Below are positions 51,540 to 61,821 of a DNA stretch of 64,000 nucleotides, in pieces. The DNA is from Ichthyophis bannanicus (Eukaryota; Chordata; Amphibia; Gymnophiona; Ichthyophiidae). The translations under genes and the position numbers were made by a program. The notes below the pieces were generated by a model. The model did no database searches. It saw nothing but the letters and a program-made list of their open reading frames with translations, and had not been told where the DNA came from. The first letter of the stretch is position 1. Each line of letters starts with the position of its first letter. Location: NCBI GenBank assembly GCA_033557465.1, contig CM066036.1, positions 588,959,574 to 589,023,573 on the forward strand, given 5' to 3'.

Positions 51540-53790
51540 GCGAGGTGTAGTCTGAGTAAGCTCACGGAGGGTGTGGCGGAAGAATTGGGGACGCTGGTGA
51601 CCAATGAGGGGGTGAAGGGAGCGGCGAAGACCTTTATGGACGGGAAGGCTCCGGCCCTGGATGGCTACATGGCAAACACGTATAAGGTCATGCAGGGTGA
51701 GAGGGGGGGTTGCTATGGAGGACCGCAATGGGGTGCTGCAGGGTGCGTAATCACCATGGTCTATGGAGGGAGCAGGTGTAACCAGTATCCCTTAGGAGGG
51801 TGGCACTCATACTGTCTGTGGAGCGTACCGGCCCATCTGGCCTATTCATGTGAATGCTAAGGTGTTGGTTAGGATTGCGGCGGGTAGGTTGCAAGAATTA
51901 CTGCAGGAACCTGGGCATATGGATCAGACGGGATCATTACAGGGGGGCATGGGGGCGATAACATTCGGAAGTTGCTAGATATTATCTGGTCTGTGCAAAC
52001 AACAGGGAGGGAGGCAGTATACCTGTCAGTTGACAATGACAGGTATAATGACAGGGAAGAGTGGGAAGTTATGTTGCAGGTGCTAGACAGGGTAAGGGTG
52101 GGAGAGACATTCCTACGGTGGGTGAGGGCGCTGTATGCCTGTCCACGGGTGCAAATACGGGTTAGGGAGGATACCCTGAGAGCATTGGGCTGTGCAGAGG
52201 AACAGGGCAGGGGTGCCCTCTGCCACCCCTATTGTATCCATAGGTCATTGGGCCGTTGGCAGCCTACGTCAGAGGGCAAGTAGATATTGGTGGAACTGAG
52301 CGGCAGGACCAGCTTAATAGTGTAGTACCTTGTGCGGATGATGTTATCCATACATTGGGGCTCCCTTTGGTTAGCCTGCCAAATCTGCTAAAGGCAGTAG
52401 GGCAGTATGGTGAGGGATCGGGCCACCAGACAAACGTACATAAGTCGGACATATTGAGGGCAAATATGGATACGGGATTGGAGGTGAGGTGGGGGGGGGG
52501 GCACTTGGCCAGTATAATGGGTACGTGCAGGATCCCGGTATGTGGGTATACAGTTTGGAGCAGCTCCAGACTGTGCACAGGTGTGGAATTATAAACCCCT
52601 GATGGTAGCGATAGGGAGGGACATAGGAAGATGGAGGGGGCTCCCCCTGACGTAGATGGGGAGAGTAGCTACAATATGGATGTCTGTGTTACCACGGGGT
52701 TTGGTTGTCCCTATGGCCCTACCGCCTAACGTGATGATGAGGTGCCTTAGGGGGCTGCATTATCCGATAATTAGGCATATTTGGGTGGGCAGGAGGGCAA
52801 GGGTAGATAGGCATGCCATGTGTCGACTGCAGGAGGGAGGGGGGCTTGGAGCCCCCAATTTGGACAACCACTATGACGCTAAACAGCATAGGGCATTGTT
52901 TATGTGGAGAGAGAGAGGGAGAACCCCGCAATGGGGTTGGCACAGGGAGTGTGTGCGGAGGCAGTGGTATGGGGTGTGGGGGGAAGGGTCGGGTAGGGGG
53001 CCGTGAACCCGTAATGGAGGCTAACCGTGCAGATGTGGGGGGATGGAAGGGTTAAGAACTGCAAGGGAGGTGCCTGCCCTGGGACACAAACGTACAGAAC
53101 ATGGTTGCCTTTACCATGAGGTGGTGGGGGGGGGTTACAACGTTGGGCCAAGGAGGGCTGGGTGAGGGTGGAGCAGGTGTTGGATGCAATAGTGGGGTAC
53201 GGCCCTATGCTGAACTCCGAAAGGTGTTGGGGGTGAGGGATAACGACCTACATTCGTATATGCAGCTGTGGTACTACCTGCAAATGCAGGGGGTACAGAG
53301 GGGTCAACAGGGCTGGCCAACGGGGTATGTGTAACTGATGGACGAGCAAGGTTAACTGCGGGGTCTGGTGTCCAAACCGTAGCACCTACTGAATGCAGGG
53401 GCAGAGGGTACGGCCTGATGGTAGGAACAGTGGGAGGGGGAATGGTGGTGTCCCTGGGAGGTGGAGCAGTGGCAGCCCATCTCAGTAGGGGAAAAGAGGC
53501 TTGCATGGGGAACGGCTCGGGTAGAGAGCCCGCCTACATACCGGATCAGGATGATCTGGACCCCAGCTAGGCTGCACCGTATCTATCTGGAGCAAGCGGA
53601 TACCTGTTGGAGGGGGTTTGGGGAGAGGGGTGACCCTATGCAGATAGTGTGGGGGTGCCATAAGCTGCAACAATTGTGGAGGGAGCTAGACAGTTCTATA
53701 GAGGGACCACAGGAATACGGATGGAGGTGGCCCCAGCCCATGTGGAATTGGTGGGGGGGGGGTGCGATGGGACATGGTGAGTTGCTCTGT
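51540..53790 (+). pseudogene. L1-like (L1/Tx1 group) ORF2 remnant
   Basis: RT and C-terminal region of an L1-type LINE in many broken frames. In order they are a GKAPALDGY segment (about 51,640; GPDG expected), a HVNAKVLVRIAAGRLQ segment (51,848) and DQTGS near 51,922. Then come KLLDIIWSVQTTGREAVYLSVD (51,972-52,035), FLRWVRALY (about 52,115) and the ADDVI catalytic loop (about 52,335) with QTNVHKSDIL. The later part shows MGRVATIWMSVLPR (52,656), GGLGAPNLDNHY (52,830) and CWRGFGERGD near 53,610. This order is that of L1 ORF2. The element is old and has no endonuclease part. Confidence 0.8.
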
Positions 53791-55959
53791 CCCGTAACTA
53801 TTGTGTGTTAGCGGCTAGACCGGACATGTCACGAAAATGGACGTGTGCGGACGTACTGAGCATGAGGGACACTATTCGAGAGCTCAGGGTATCTGTGGGT
53901 GAGCAGTAATGTGGGTGCATGTGGTCGAGCAAAGATAGTGCAACATGAGGAGACCTGGGGGGTATGCAAAATGGAGGGAGGGGGTGGCCAGCTGTTGGTG
54001 GCGAGGTAGGGGGATACGCAAGGAGGGGGGAACGAGGGTTTGGAGTGGTACCCATTGTGGGACGGGAGGGGTGGGGGGTAGGGGGGTTTGTCCCGTCAGG
54101 AGGAGGGGAGGGGGGGAGTGTGGGTGGAGGGAGGTATTGGAAGTGCCATCGGGTGCTGGGGGCATGGATGTGGTGGAGTAGAGTGTGGATGGTGTGACTG
54201 TCGACAGGTGGATTGCTGAATGTACCCTACGGGGCTTACCAGGTACCAGGGGGCCATATCGGTGGGCAGAGAGGCGTGGGCGGATGGGGTGGCCATGTGT
54301 GTACAGGGTGGTGTGGGGGGCGGGAAGGGGTGGCAACCTGTGGAGGGGGGGCACACCAAGGGGTTGCCGGGGGTCCATAGTGGCCGGTTGGTAGCGGGGA
54401 TGTGATGGGGAGGGGGCCGGGCCACCTGTTGAACCGAAGGCTGTGACATGTGCAGTTAACAGCTTGTTTCGGCTTGGGGTGGTAGCAGTGTGCCATGTGG
54501 ATACCCATGCGGAACACACAGTGCACCTATCCCAGCCCAAGTACATCAGGATTGTCAGAGCGGCCCAGGGGAATGGCCTATGGGGTTGGGACACCCCCAT
54601 GGCACACAGCGCAAGACCCCAGGCATGGGGGTGTACATAGTACCAGCAGTGCCCTACCAGTGTGCTACTAGGGTTGGGCGTGGGGACAGGCCAGACAGCA
54701 TGCACGGGGCAGTGGACGTTGTGGCATGGGGGCCCATCAGCGGTATGGGGGGGCCATGTGACAGGGGGGGTCACCCTTGTACATGGTCCCCTCGTACATG
54801 CAGCAGGGTGGGGATGACATATACACCCCCGGGAGGGCAATGGCCTCCACTGGGCCAACACCACAGAGTCCCCATGTTGGATGGACGAGGGAGTTGCACA
54901 GAGCACGGAGCCCCATGGGCAGGGCATGCTGCACATATGCAGGTGCGGGAGGGCAGGCCTATTGTCACCACCTGGGGGGGTGGCGGCCGTAGCCAGAGCC
55001 CCGGACACGGCAGTTGGGGCCAGGATATGACAGGGAGAGCCAGGGCAGGGAACGGGCTGAGGGCAGCGGCAGCAGCCGAGGGGAAGGGGGAGTGGGATGC
55101 CAGACTGCCACAGGCCATACCACAGCCACAGGCTGGAGGGGTTGGCCCACTAAAGAGCAGGGCAGGGCCACTGAACCCCCAGGAGCTGGGACCGCTAAGT
55201 GGGAAATAGCGTGTCCACGGGAGGGTTGGCAGCCACACACAGGAGGGGTACCACGCTCACCTGGGATGCTGATAGATGGGGACAGTGTGAGGGACAACGA
55301 ACTGGGGCCTATGCAGCTTGGGGAGGCTGTGGCAACCTAATAGTGGGGGGCACTATCATGGACTGTGCTCAGTGCGATGCTCCCGATCCTGCGGAACATG
55401 GATGGGACATGCCTGTCCTGTGAGGGGGTGCACCAGGGAGGGGTACCCACAGTGCCCAGGCTGGGTGGCCCTGATCACCTCCTGATGCTGGGGGACAATC
55501 ATTGTGGCTACAGATTCACAGCTAGAGACAGAGATGCGGCTGCCAAGCCCCTGCTGCAGGGGCGAGGGCACTGGGGTATGAACGTGGCCTCTCTAACAGA
55601 GCTTAACGCTACCCTGCATCGTATTCGTAGGTTACCGGTACCTGTTGCTGGTGTGGGGCTCTGCAGTCGTGAGCGATGACGGCACCTGTTGTCACCAGCC
55701 ACCGGCAGCAGGGCTAGAGGGGGACAAGCTATCCCCGCTGCTATGGACCGGTGTATCCCGCACTATGGTGGCCCCAGAAACACTCATTTCTGGGATATGT
55801 GTGTTTCCGGGGAATGCTCTGTGTCCCTGAAACCCGGACACCTATCCTGTAGGTGGTGATCATGCATCATTGTGTTACACACATATCTGTCCTGTGCCTC
55901 GCCGCTTGGCAGCCTGACTACATGTTCCCTGTGAGATGCAGGAAACACAAGGAGCAAGA
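53791..55959. other. G-rich unassigned DNA, possibly transposon-related
   Basis: Contains many G runs. The long Pro/His/Thr-rich minus-strand frames are shadows of this composition. Plus-strand 55,365-55,679 has a readable stretch (MDCAQCD near 55,359, LMLGDNHCGYRF near 55,480) that faintly recalls the first two acidic positions of Harbinger transposases. The rest of that domain is not present and I do not call it. Confidence 0.35.
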
Positions 55960-56525
55960 GTGGTGATGACACAGATGCTTTTATTGGTAATCCCCAATGC
56001 GTTTCGGCAGATTGCCTTCCTCAGGGGGTTAAAATCACTCACAAACATATAATAAACACAATATGTTAAAACCATGATAAAAACATTAAAAAAGGAAGAA
56101 AACATCAACCAAGATGAAGCTCACCGGGCATGATATTAAAAATTAACATAACTTAATCTTGTGACACTCAAAGTTAATAAATAAATAAATAGTTACAAAA
56201 TAAATAATTAAAAACATATATACAAATTGTTAATAAGCATATTAATACCTATAACTACATATATAATGTACCCAATAACAAATATAGTGTAGGTATGAGC
56301 TGACTGAACCATAGTAGTGAGAACATGTACAAAAACATTTAAAAATGTTAAAAAACATTTTAAAACAACGCAGTGAAGAAGGAAGCATAAAACCAATAAA
56401 TAAATGGAAAAACTTGAGACTAGGCCGTATAAAAACATTCAAGGGAAAGGAGGATAGGTAAATTAAGTCTGATTTTACTCACTCAACAAACACCATCAGC
56501 AGGTCATCAGATAGTGAGGTTAAGA
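55960..56525 (-). mobile_element. AT-rich retroelement relic with hammerhead-like motif
   Basis: Minus-strand hammerhead-like sequence (55,991-56,028), a poly(A)-type signal nearby and AT-rich DNA. It may continue beyond the Harbinger-like insertion at 60,948-61,560, which has similar composition and wording. Penelope-like origin is inferred from the ribozyme motif only. Confidence 0.35.
55991..56028 (-). ncRNA. Hammerhead-like motif, mutated
   Basis: On the minus strand CCCC, CTGAGGA (CTGATGA expected), a clean 4-bp stem II (GGCA with TGCC), GAAAC, then GCATT and GGGG that pairs with the leading CCCC. The stem III sequence AACGCATT is one change from the self-complementary AACGCGTT of dimer-type hammerheads. 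The core mutation should impair cleavage. Confidence 0.45.
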
Positions 56526-57330
56526 GGGGCAAATAGCCAAAGGGGCAAAATAGCGCACTAAAAGCGGTACTTAAGAGCGCTTAAACGCCCCGCAAACGTG
56601 CGATGAAGCCCCGCACACTTGCACGGCACAGTAACGGGTGCCGTACAAGTACGGGCCTGCAAATGTCCGATAGAGGTGTGGAAAGGCTAACGGAGGGCGG
56701 AGGAAGGCCCCGGAGGGGCAGAGAGAAGGGGTTAATGGGCAGGGAAGGGGAGGGGAGAGGCGCCCCGCACATTATCGGTGCTGAATTTCCAAAAAAAAAT
56801 AGCGCGGGTGAATCACTCGCGGTAGAATGCATTTAAAGAGAAGAGAAACCATTTCCGTCAGCAATGTACAGCAAAACCGGGGAAACCTGCAAAACGTGAG
56901 CAGTGTGATACATGTGCACAGCCCAAAAGTGGAAATAAAAATAGAAAAGGACCACAACAAAAATTGTAAAAATAGTAATTCAGCTGGGGAACAGTTATAG
57001 TAATGGGCAAAACCAACAAACACACCCAGGAAAGCTCCAGCAAAAAGAAATGTTTTTGGAAAGGTGTACGGAGCGGAGACTCTTCCAAACACATTTCCTT
57101 TTTGTTGGAGCTTTCCTGGGAGTGTCTTCTATGGCTGCCCATTAATATCACTGTTGCCCAGCGTGGTGATATTGTGTCCCCCATTTGCCGAGGTCATTTC
57201 AGGGGTTTATGTGCACGTTTGTCACCAGACAGAGTGCATGTGCCCACAGTAAAAATGCGTAGAGCAGGGTTTGTGACTCCATCCTGCCAGGTATACTACC
57301 TCCAGGGGCTGCATTGTCTCTGTGGCCATA

Positions 57331-57400
57331 GTGTGGTGCAGCAGACAGAGCCAGTACCTCTAGGACCAGAGGGTCAGAGGTTCAAATCCCAGCTGGGGCA
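57331..57400 (+). other. tRNA-like module 1, second copy
   Basis: A box TGGTGCAGCAG and B box GGTTCAAATCC (57,379-57,389) both match the pol III consensus exactly. Confidence 0.6.
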
Positions 57401-57788
57401 CATGCCAGCCCAGCCCCTATATTTTACCCACCACTAAACAAAGATAGCGCAGACACCCCTGTATTGCAGGGAACATAAGCATGGGGAAAACACCCATATT
57501 TTACACAACACTGCAAAAACACAACAACAATGGGCATTACCTACAGCCAAATCCCCCAAATGCAGTCCCGTACTGCCACATTGCAATCTGGTCATCTGCT
57601 GTTTCTGAGAGAAGCTCATGCCAGCATGTTGGCGGACGAGTACATGTGGTGCAGGGGGCAGTGGCTGCTAGCCACAGAAGACAGAGGCCTAGCCATTTGC
57701 AGGCTGGCACAGTCCACTGCAACAGACAGGCCCTGCCGGATCCACAGTCATGGACGTTCCAGGGAAACCAGCCAATCTGTGGCTACAC

Positions 57789-57855
57789 TGTGGTGCAGTG
57801 CACACAGACAGTGCATGCAAGAACAGAAAATCACAGGTTCAAAGCCCAGCTGGGG
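57789..57855 (+). other. tRNA-like module 2, second copy
   Basis: A box TGGTGCAGTGC and B box GGTTCAAAGCC (57,836-57,846). Confidence 0.5.
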
Positions 57856-59845
57856 CTTCCGCCAATCTTAGCCACATATTTTTCCCACACCTACACAGTG
57901 ATAGTAAGGACACACCTTTCGTGTCGAGGACATATGCAATGGTAATACGTCTATCTTTTACCCCACTGAGCACAGACACCATGAACAGGGGCAGTACCTA
58001 GAGCAGACTCTCCCAAATGCATTCCTGGTGTGCCACACACCAGTCAGGTTCCATGCTGCCACTCATACAAATGCCTGTGCTGTATATCTATGCACCACCC
58101 CCATGGCATGTAGATATAGCTCATGCATATTCATGAGGGACAGCAGGAAAACACGAACAGTGTGATGCAGACCTGGACTGGGGTTGGGAATCTCTGCCGT
58201 AAAGCAGCAGCCAACAGGGGCAGACACACCCACACCCACAGGCCCCATTGGCCAATGTCTCCTGGAGAGGCAGAACAGTGGACCCTGCGTGCATCTCCCA
58301 ATACTAGCACCTGCATACCTTAGCAATGTCACCCTACACCTGAGGTATGCGGTACACAGCTCTGAGACGTTTGCTAGGAGTACTGGCAGATAGATATCCA
58401 TATGTTACGCACATACTGCTAGTTGACCCCATCAGAACAATCTGTTAGGTGTTTGCGGGGCGTGCTCCAGGACTGGCCTCTGACGGTGTTTACCACCCTG
58501 GGGAGTGACCCCCAGCAGTACTGCGTACCATATCCATGCCTTGCCGTGCCTAGGACAGGTTTGGTGGCCAAGGCTAATTACCTCCTCAATAGTAGCACCA
58601 TGCTGGCATAGGTGTGGAAGTGTGTGTCTGTCTATACAGTGGGTGCTGGCTGCAAGCCCCTTCCACAGCCCACACTGCCAGCACTGTTGCCAGTATTGGC
58701 CTGCTAATGTGCATAATGAGTAGCAAGGGACCATGGGTATATCTCAGACAGGGTGGGCTGACCAGGATGCAGCTGCACAGGGCATAGGGCACTGGCAGGG
58801 ACATGGTAGTGCCCGGCCACCACCTACAGAGACAGGGGGACCTCTGTATGTGCTGCTGGGGGATCACTCTCACCCTGAGTGTGCAGTGATGGCAGCATGG
58901 CTAGGCACACCCATAGTGCTGTATTGTGTTTCTCTTGTGTGATATATATGGGTTTCCTGTTGGGGCCTTTTCACTGACTTATCTGCTTGTGTGTGCTGCC
59001 ACCCCAGTTGTGGGTGCATGCATTTCCATCAGGACCAACCAGCAGACTGAGCATGGATGGTATGTGTCTTGATTGGGTGCCTTGCAGGGTGCAGTGGCTG
59101 ATGGCTTTGCTGCAGGAGAATATCAGATGGTGGTGGGGTGCATCTATGAATATCCAGGCCTAATGTCTGCCTGATATTGTGTTATGGATGTGTGTGGAGC
59201 TGCTTGGACTGCCCTGGGGGGGGGGGGGGGGGGTTTAAAATACCCCACCAGGACTGGGGTTGATGGTTGGCTCTGCTGCAGTGGGGTGGGGGGGGGGGGT
59301 GGGGGGTAGGGAGTAGGGAGGAGAAGAAAGAAAGGAGGATAGTATGGGGATCTGTTGGTGGGAGACCCTGTTTTGTCCACTGGTGGGGGGTGGGTTCCAC
59401 TAACTGTGGCAGACAGCGATCTCCAAGATGTTTATGCAGCACCTACCTATTTCACAGGTTATTGCTGCTTTGGAGCTCTGGCATGGCCGCATTCAGCCAT
59501 GCAAGGTGTTGTGCACCTGGTCCTGGGCGCATCATCACACACTCAGGGTGGGCATAGTAACCACACAATGTGATGGTGTTTAGCTACTCTTTGCCGTTTG
59601 TCCACCCACTCAGGACACCCTACCAGGCCGAGGTGCTGTGTGGGTGCACAAGGACACCTCCCCCTACCAGGCCGGGTAGCTTTAGGGGTGCAGTTCCCAT
59701 CTTGTGTGCATCTGTGGACAGCTGATTTGCATGTGCAGTGCATCATGGGTATGGGTAGCCTAACCCTATCCTGTTTACACAAGCAGACTGTCTGTGATGT
59801 GACGTGCAGGCTATCTGCAGCCAGGCAGGAGCTTGCTTACAGCTA

Positions 59846-59915
59846 TAGAGGTGTAGCCCAATAGTTACGCCACTGCCTGTGCAGCCAGAGGTCATGGGTT
59901 CATACCCACAGTGGG
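59846..59915 (+). other. tRNA-like module 3, second copy
   Basis: GTAGCCCAATAGTTAC (A-box-like) and GGGTTCATACCC (B-box-like). Slightly more changed than the copy at 41,245. Confidence 0.5.
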
Positions 59916-60294
59916 GTTCTGTGATAGGGTTTTCCAAAGCATTTTTTACATTTACTGTACATATGTTGCTGCCTGCAATAACACCCTCAGCGTACTGTAC
60001 CCATAAGGTGCCTCTGAGGGTGCTTTATTGGGCGCCCTATAGGGCACTTTATGGTTGGCATCCATATAGGGTGCACTATACATTATCCTGTGTCGCAACA
60101 TACATGCTGCCCTATAGGGGACATTCTAGGGTGCCTTGGCGGACGGTGCACTGTAACATGTGCCTTATGGTCCGCCTTAGGTTAACTTGCTGTGAGAGTG
60201 CGTTTGCTAGTAGTTATCACAAAATAGAACTAAAAAGCCTCCTAAAGCACTCCACAACATAAAATATACTGCCTCAGCTAGCCTTTTTCAATGG

Positions 60295-60362
60295 GCATTG
60301 TGAGGGATTGAACTGCTGGTCCCTGCACCATTGGTCAGTGTCTTAACCATTGTGCTGTGGCT
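60295..60362 (-). other. tRNA-like module 4, second copy
   Basis: Minus-strand CAGCACAATGG and AGTTCAATCCC; the B box has one mismatch. Confidence 0.45.
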
Positions 60363-60434
60363 GTGTTCCTTTGCTTTAGCATCAGCGCGCCGCCTTGTGG
60401 CCATCAGCATGCCGCATCCTGCTGCCCACAATGA

Positions 60435-60625
60435 ACAGTGCGCCGCCTTATGCCGCCCCAATATGAACAGTGCGCCGCCTTATGCCGCCCCACAATGAAC
60501 AGTGCGCTGCCTTATGCCGCCCAAATATGAACAGTGCGCCGCCTTATGCCGCCCCACAATGAACAGTGCGCCGCCTTATGCCACCCCAATATGAACAGTG
60601 TGCCACCTTATGCCGCCCCAAAATT
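60435..60625 (+). repeat. 31-bp minisatellite, expanded version
   Basis: About six units of CAGTGCGCCGCCTTATGCCG followed by CCCCAATATGAA or CCCCACAATGAA, the two spacers alternating. Only two to three units exist in the sister copy. Confidence 0.85.
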
Positions 60626-60691
60626 ATTTTGCCTCCTGACACACATTTCCACATTCAAGGTGGTGCCTCAGCCAGCCTTTATGGGCTGCAC

Positions 60692-60760
60692 ACACTGGGG
60701 GATTGAACCTGTGGCCCCTGCACCATTGGTTATTGTCTTCACCGTTGTGCTATGGCTCTA
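60692..60760 (-). other. tRNA-like module 5, second copy
   Basis: Minus-strand TAGCACAACGG and GGTTCAATCCC. Confidence 0.5.
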
Positions 60761-60947
60761 TTCCTATATGTGCACAGCTGCGCCCCACTTAGCCTTCCCA
60801 CGCGCTAATGTGGGCCCCGCACATTAACGCGACGCGCACACATACGGTCTTTTTTTTTCCTTTTTCGGCCTGAACCGCCCACTCCTTATATGGCACAGGC
60901 ACACTACCACGGCCCTGCACGTTAGGAATGTTTAGTAAACATGCCCC

Positions 60948-61821
60948 AAAGTCTCAAACTGTAAAATATCCTGATAAAAATACAATAAGTAAAACACTGA
61001 GTGAGGAGATGACTTAACTCAATACAGACTTAAAACTGTAGGGGATGCAACGGGTGTTGGACTCATATTGTATGAGAAGAATGGTAAAATTGAACACTGT
61101 GTTGTCACCACGATGTTAAAAACCCCATGAGGTTAAAAACTATCATAGCCAAATTAAAGATAGTGTATGAAAACTATATATAACTGGGACATTCAGGATT
61201 ATAAAAAAGTAGACTATTACTGTGCTAATACTGCACTATGAGAAAGACCATAGGGACTGAAAGCTAATGTCAGTGGCCTGAGGAGCTACTCACTGCACCA
61301 GAGTGAGTCTCTTAAACTGTAGACGTGATCCTGTGTTGAGGACTGTAGCGCCGTCACAGCAATGTGTTAAACGTCCAATCTGGAGAGAAGGTGATAATGG
61401 AGAAGATCAGTTAGAGATCTACTAGTGAGATTAACATTGCTCAAGAGGAGAAAACGTCCAGGGAATCAACATTTAATGCAAGTTAAACATAAGCAGTGCA
61501 AGTCCTAGCAGCCCCGATATTGAAAATGACTCATACCAACAAGCACATGCAATACTTGTGAGATAAGATATGAAATTATAAAACCTCACTGCTAAAAAAC
61601 AAATTGTGGTTCAAAAAATCAAGAGAGAAGCCATAAGAGAAGCAGGCCTCAATCAGGTGATGCTTCAATTGACTCCTCAGGCTCACTATTTTCAGGAGCC
61701 CCTCAGCCTGCCCGTCGGCAGCCCTCCAGCCCCCGTCGGGGTTTTCAGATGGACAACCTATGGAAGGGAGGAGGCCGGGACCAATTTCAACAACATTACA
61801 AGTCACGAGCCGAATACAGGG
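60948..61821. other. AT-rich relic continuing past the Harbinger-like insertion, then unassigned
   Basis: 60,948-61,560 resembles 56,040-56,520 in composition and is probably the other half of the interrupted relic. 61,561-61,821 has no recognised content. Confidence 0.35.

Larger units (their letters stand above)
56526..60947 (+). mobile_element. Harbinger-like element, second copy
   Basis: Aligns by eye with 37,408-42,254 from the GCAAAATAGCGCAC block to the end TTTAGTAAACATGCCCC. The left end has decayed (GGGGCAAATAGCC instead of GGGGGATGTTTAC). It lacks the hAT foldback and keeps one GTCTATAC at 58,630-58,637. The same five tRNA-like modules are present. It is non-coding. G runs near 59,217-59,233 and 59,282-59,302. 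Confidence 0.75.

Noticed and set aside
53884..55008. 374-codon minus-strand frame
   Set aside because: Pro/His/Thr-rich low complexity opposite a G-rich region. No domain, start context or conserved motif.
55346..55700. Harbinger DDE transposase
   Set aside because: Only MDC and LGDNHCGY recall the family. Spacing is too short, the third acidic residue and the conserved tail are absent, and the frame changes. It stays a weak hint.
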